Of a stretch of DNA of 64,000 nt, positions 63,701 to 64,000 are shown in pieces. The notes under the pieces are model-generated. The model was not told the DNA's origin, did no database searches, and saw only the letters and a program-made list of their open reading frames with translations. The stretch comes from Cepaea nemoralis (Eukaryota; Mollusca; Gastropoda; Stylommatophora; Helicidae), in the NCBI GenBank assembly GCA_014155875.1, contig JACEFZ010004172.1, positions 384,001 to 448,000 of the forward strand, written 5' to 3'. The translations under genes and the position numbers were made by a program. Within the stretch, counting starts at the first letter, position 1. Every line of letters begins with the position of its first letter.

Positions 63701-64000
63701 TTCCATTGTTAGATTTGCCATCATATATTCTGCTGCTGTCTCTGTATTACTATGATGTATCTGTTTATCTTTGACTGCTTTCTTCTGTTCGGTTGTAATA
63801 TCAATGTGGTTTGCAATGTGGTTCCATTAGTGCATTTGCAGCCTTTTCCCCTGTAAGCAAGGCATTTCCTTGTTTAATTGTTATATGTTTGTTTCTAGGT
63901 TCTTCATTGTTCATGGCATTCACAAGTTTCCATAGTTCGTTTCCACCCCTGTCAAAGTTCAGGTTTTCTGTTTTTTCCCTCCAACAATCTTATGTTGTTT
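60775..64000 (-). mobile_element. LINE-D second copy, inverted, cut by the window edge
   Basis: Minus-strand 3' half of LINE-D: the 3' terminal module with hairpin (60775-60912), a 3'UTR including the ~102-bp tandem units (about 61228-61520), RNase H (62294-61770) and RT (from 64000 to about 62400). RT shows SPGKDGITNEML, GYRSISLLSCVGK-like, QGVPQGGVLSPTLFLAYIND, YSFADDLAIW and MAIMKKLAGTTWGADEKVL. A deletion near 62570 joins KSNFN to KKNRFNGFGKG, removing about 60 residues. RNase H is frame-broken near 62290. It lies in inverted orientation 30 kb from the copy at 25283-30244. Confidence 0.9.
62837..64000 (-). pseudogene. LINE-D reverse transcriptase, partial
   Basis: Frame 63211-62837 contains MHVCGKMYKWISHYLENRIA, motif B GVPQGGVLSPTLFLAYI and the catalytic SFADDLAIWTSEEY, nearly identical to 27642-28010. 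Upstream residues to the window edge include motif A AVWIDLENAFDKVCK near 63290-63250 and the SPGKDGITNEM segment near 63660, in frames interrupted by stops. The endonuclease, if present, is beyond 64000. Confidence 0.85.

Overview
This is animal nuclear DNA, not bacterial. It is AT-rich, has no operons, carries long dinucleotide microsatellites, and is filled with eukaryotic transposable elements on both strands. The one host gene I can support is on the minus strand: four consecutive exons of the exosome subunit Csl4/EXOSC1 (54903-54815, 46563-46479, 39980-39899, 22940-22816). Phase-compatible splice sites join them, and the introns of about 8.3, 6.5 and 17.0 kb are built almost wholly of transposons. 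The N-terminal exons lie beyond the window or were not recognised. The Csl4 sequence and the element set (mariner, Tigger/pogo, piggyBac, RTE-, I- and CR1-like LINEs, Penelope with GIY-YIG) suggest a large-genome invertebrate, most likely an arthropod. The species cannot be fixed from the sequence.

Layout. 1-1281: AT-rich spacer. 1282-5652: decayed minus-strand Ty3/gypsy element with integrase upstream of reverse transcriptase (Gmr1-like order), one LTR and a PBS, abutting a plus-strand gag fragment (5664-6080) and a LINE-C fragment (6105-6660). 7381-17035: a minus-strand I-group LINE (LINE-A) split by a near-complete RTE-like LINE-B (7842-11096, TSD TTTGAG) and a Penelope-like element (13522-16442, 14-bp TSD). 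17265-17940: LINE-E 3' end. 17957-18510: a hammerhead-ribozyme retrozyme with a perfect 10-bp TSD. 18814-19880: mariner interrupted by a SINE-like repeat. 20985-22245: LINE-F. 22600-22940: last EXOSC1 exon and 3'UTR. 23490-23986: Tigger 3' end. 23993-24147: SINE-like unit. 24214-30494: mariner interrupted by a nearly full-length LINE-D (25283-30244, 13-bp TSD). 31622-32450: repeat-rich spacer. 33362-37330: LINE-C containing a solo LTR (35868-36608, TSD TTGGG). 37757-37952: (GA)98. 38412-38961: internally deleted mariner. 39899-39980: EXOSC1 exon. 40035-40925, 41115-44280 and 44500-45800: LINE-C and LINE-E copies. 46479-46563: EXOSC1 exon. 46941-52035: a mariner end split by LINE-B, itself split by a LINE-A fragment plus a deleted piggyBac. 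54815-54903: EXOSC1 exon. 55508-55965: LINE-A scrap cut by a Tigger 5' end. 56098-59550: LINE-A, plus strand. 59840-60770: LINE-C relative. 60775-64000: second LINE-D, inverted, running off the window.

The strongest non-protein signal is the retrozyme. Two identical 162-bp repeats each contain a canonical type I hammerhead, and their predicted cleavage sites lie 391 nt apart. Units of this kind are known to yield small circular RNAs and are thought to move with Penelope-type reverse transcriptases, one of which lies 1.5 kb away. A second theme is SINE/LINE partnership: the last ~150 bp of LINE-D also occur as free ~150-bp insertions with their own target-site duplications. Most transposon reading frames are broken; LINE-D (one in-frame stop and one frameshift) and the Penelope element are the least damaged.
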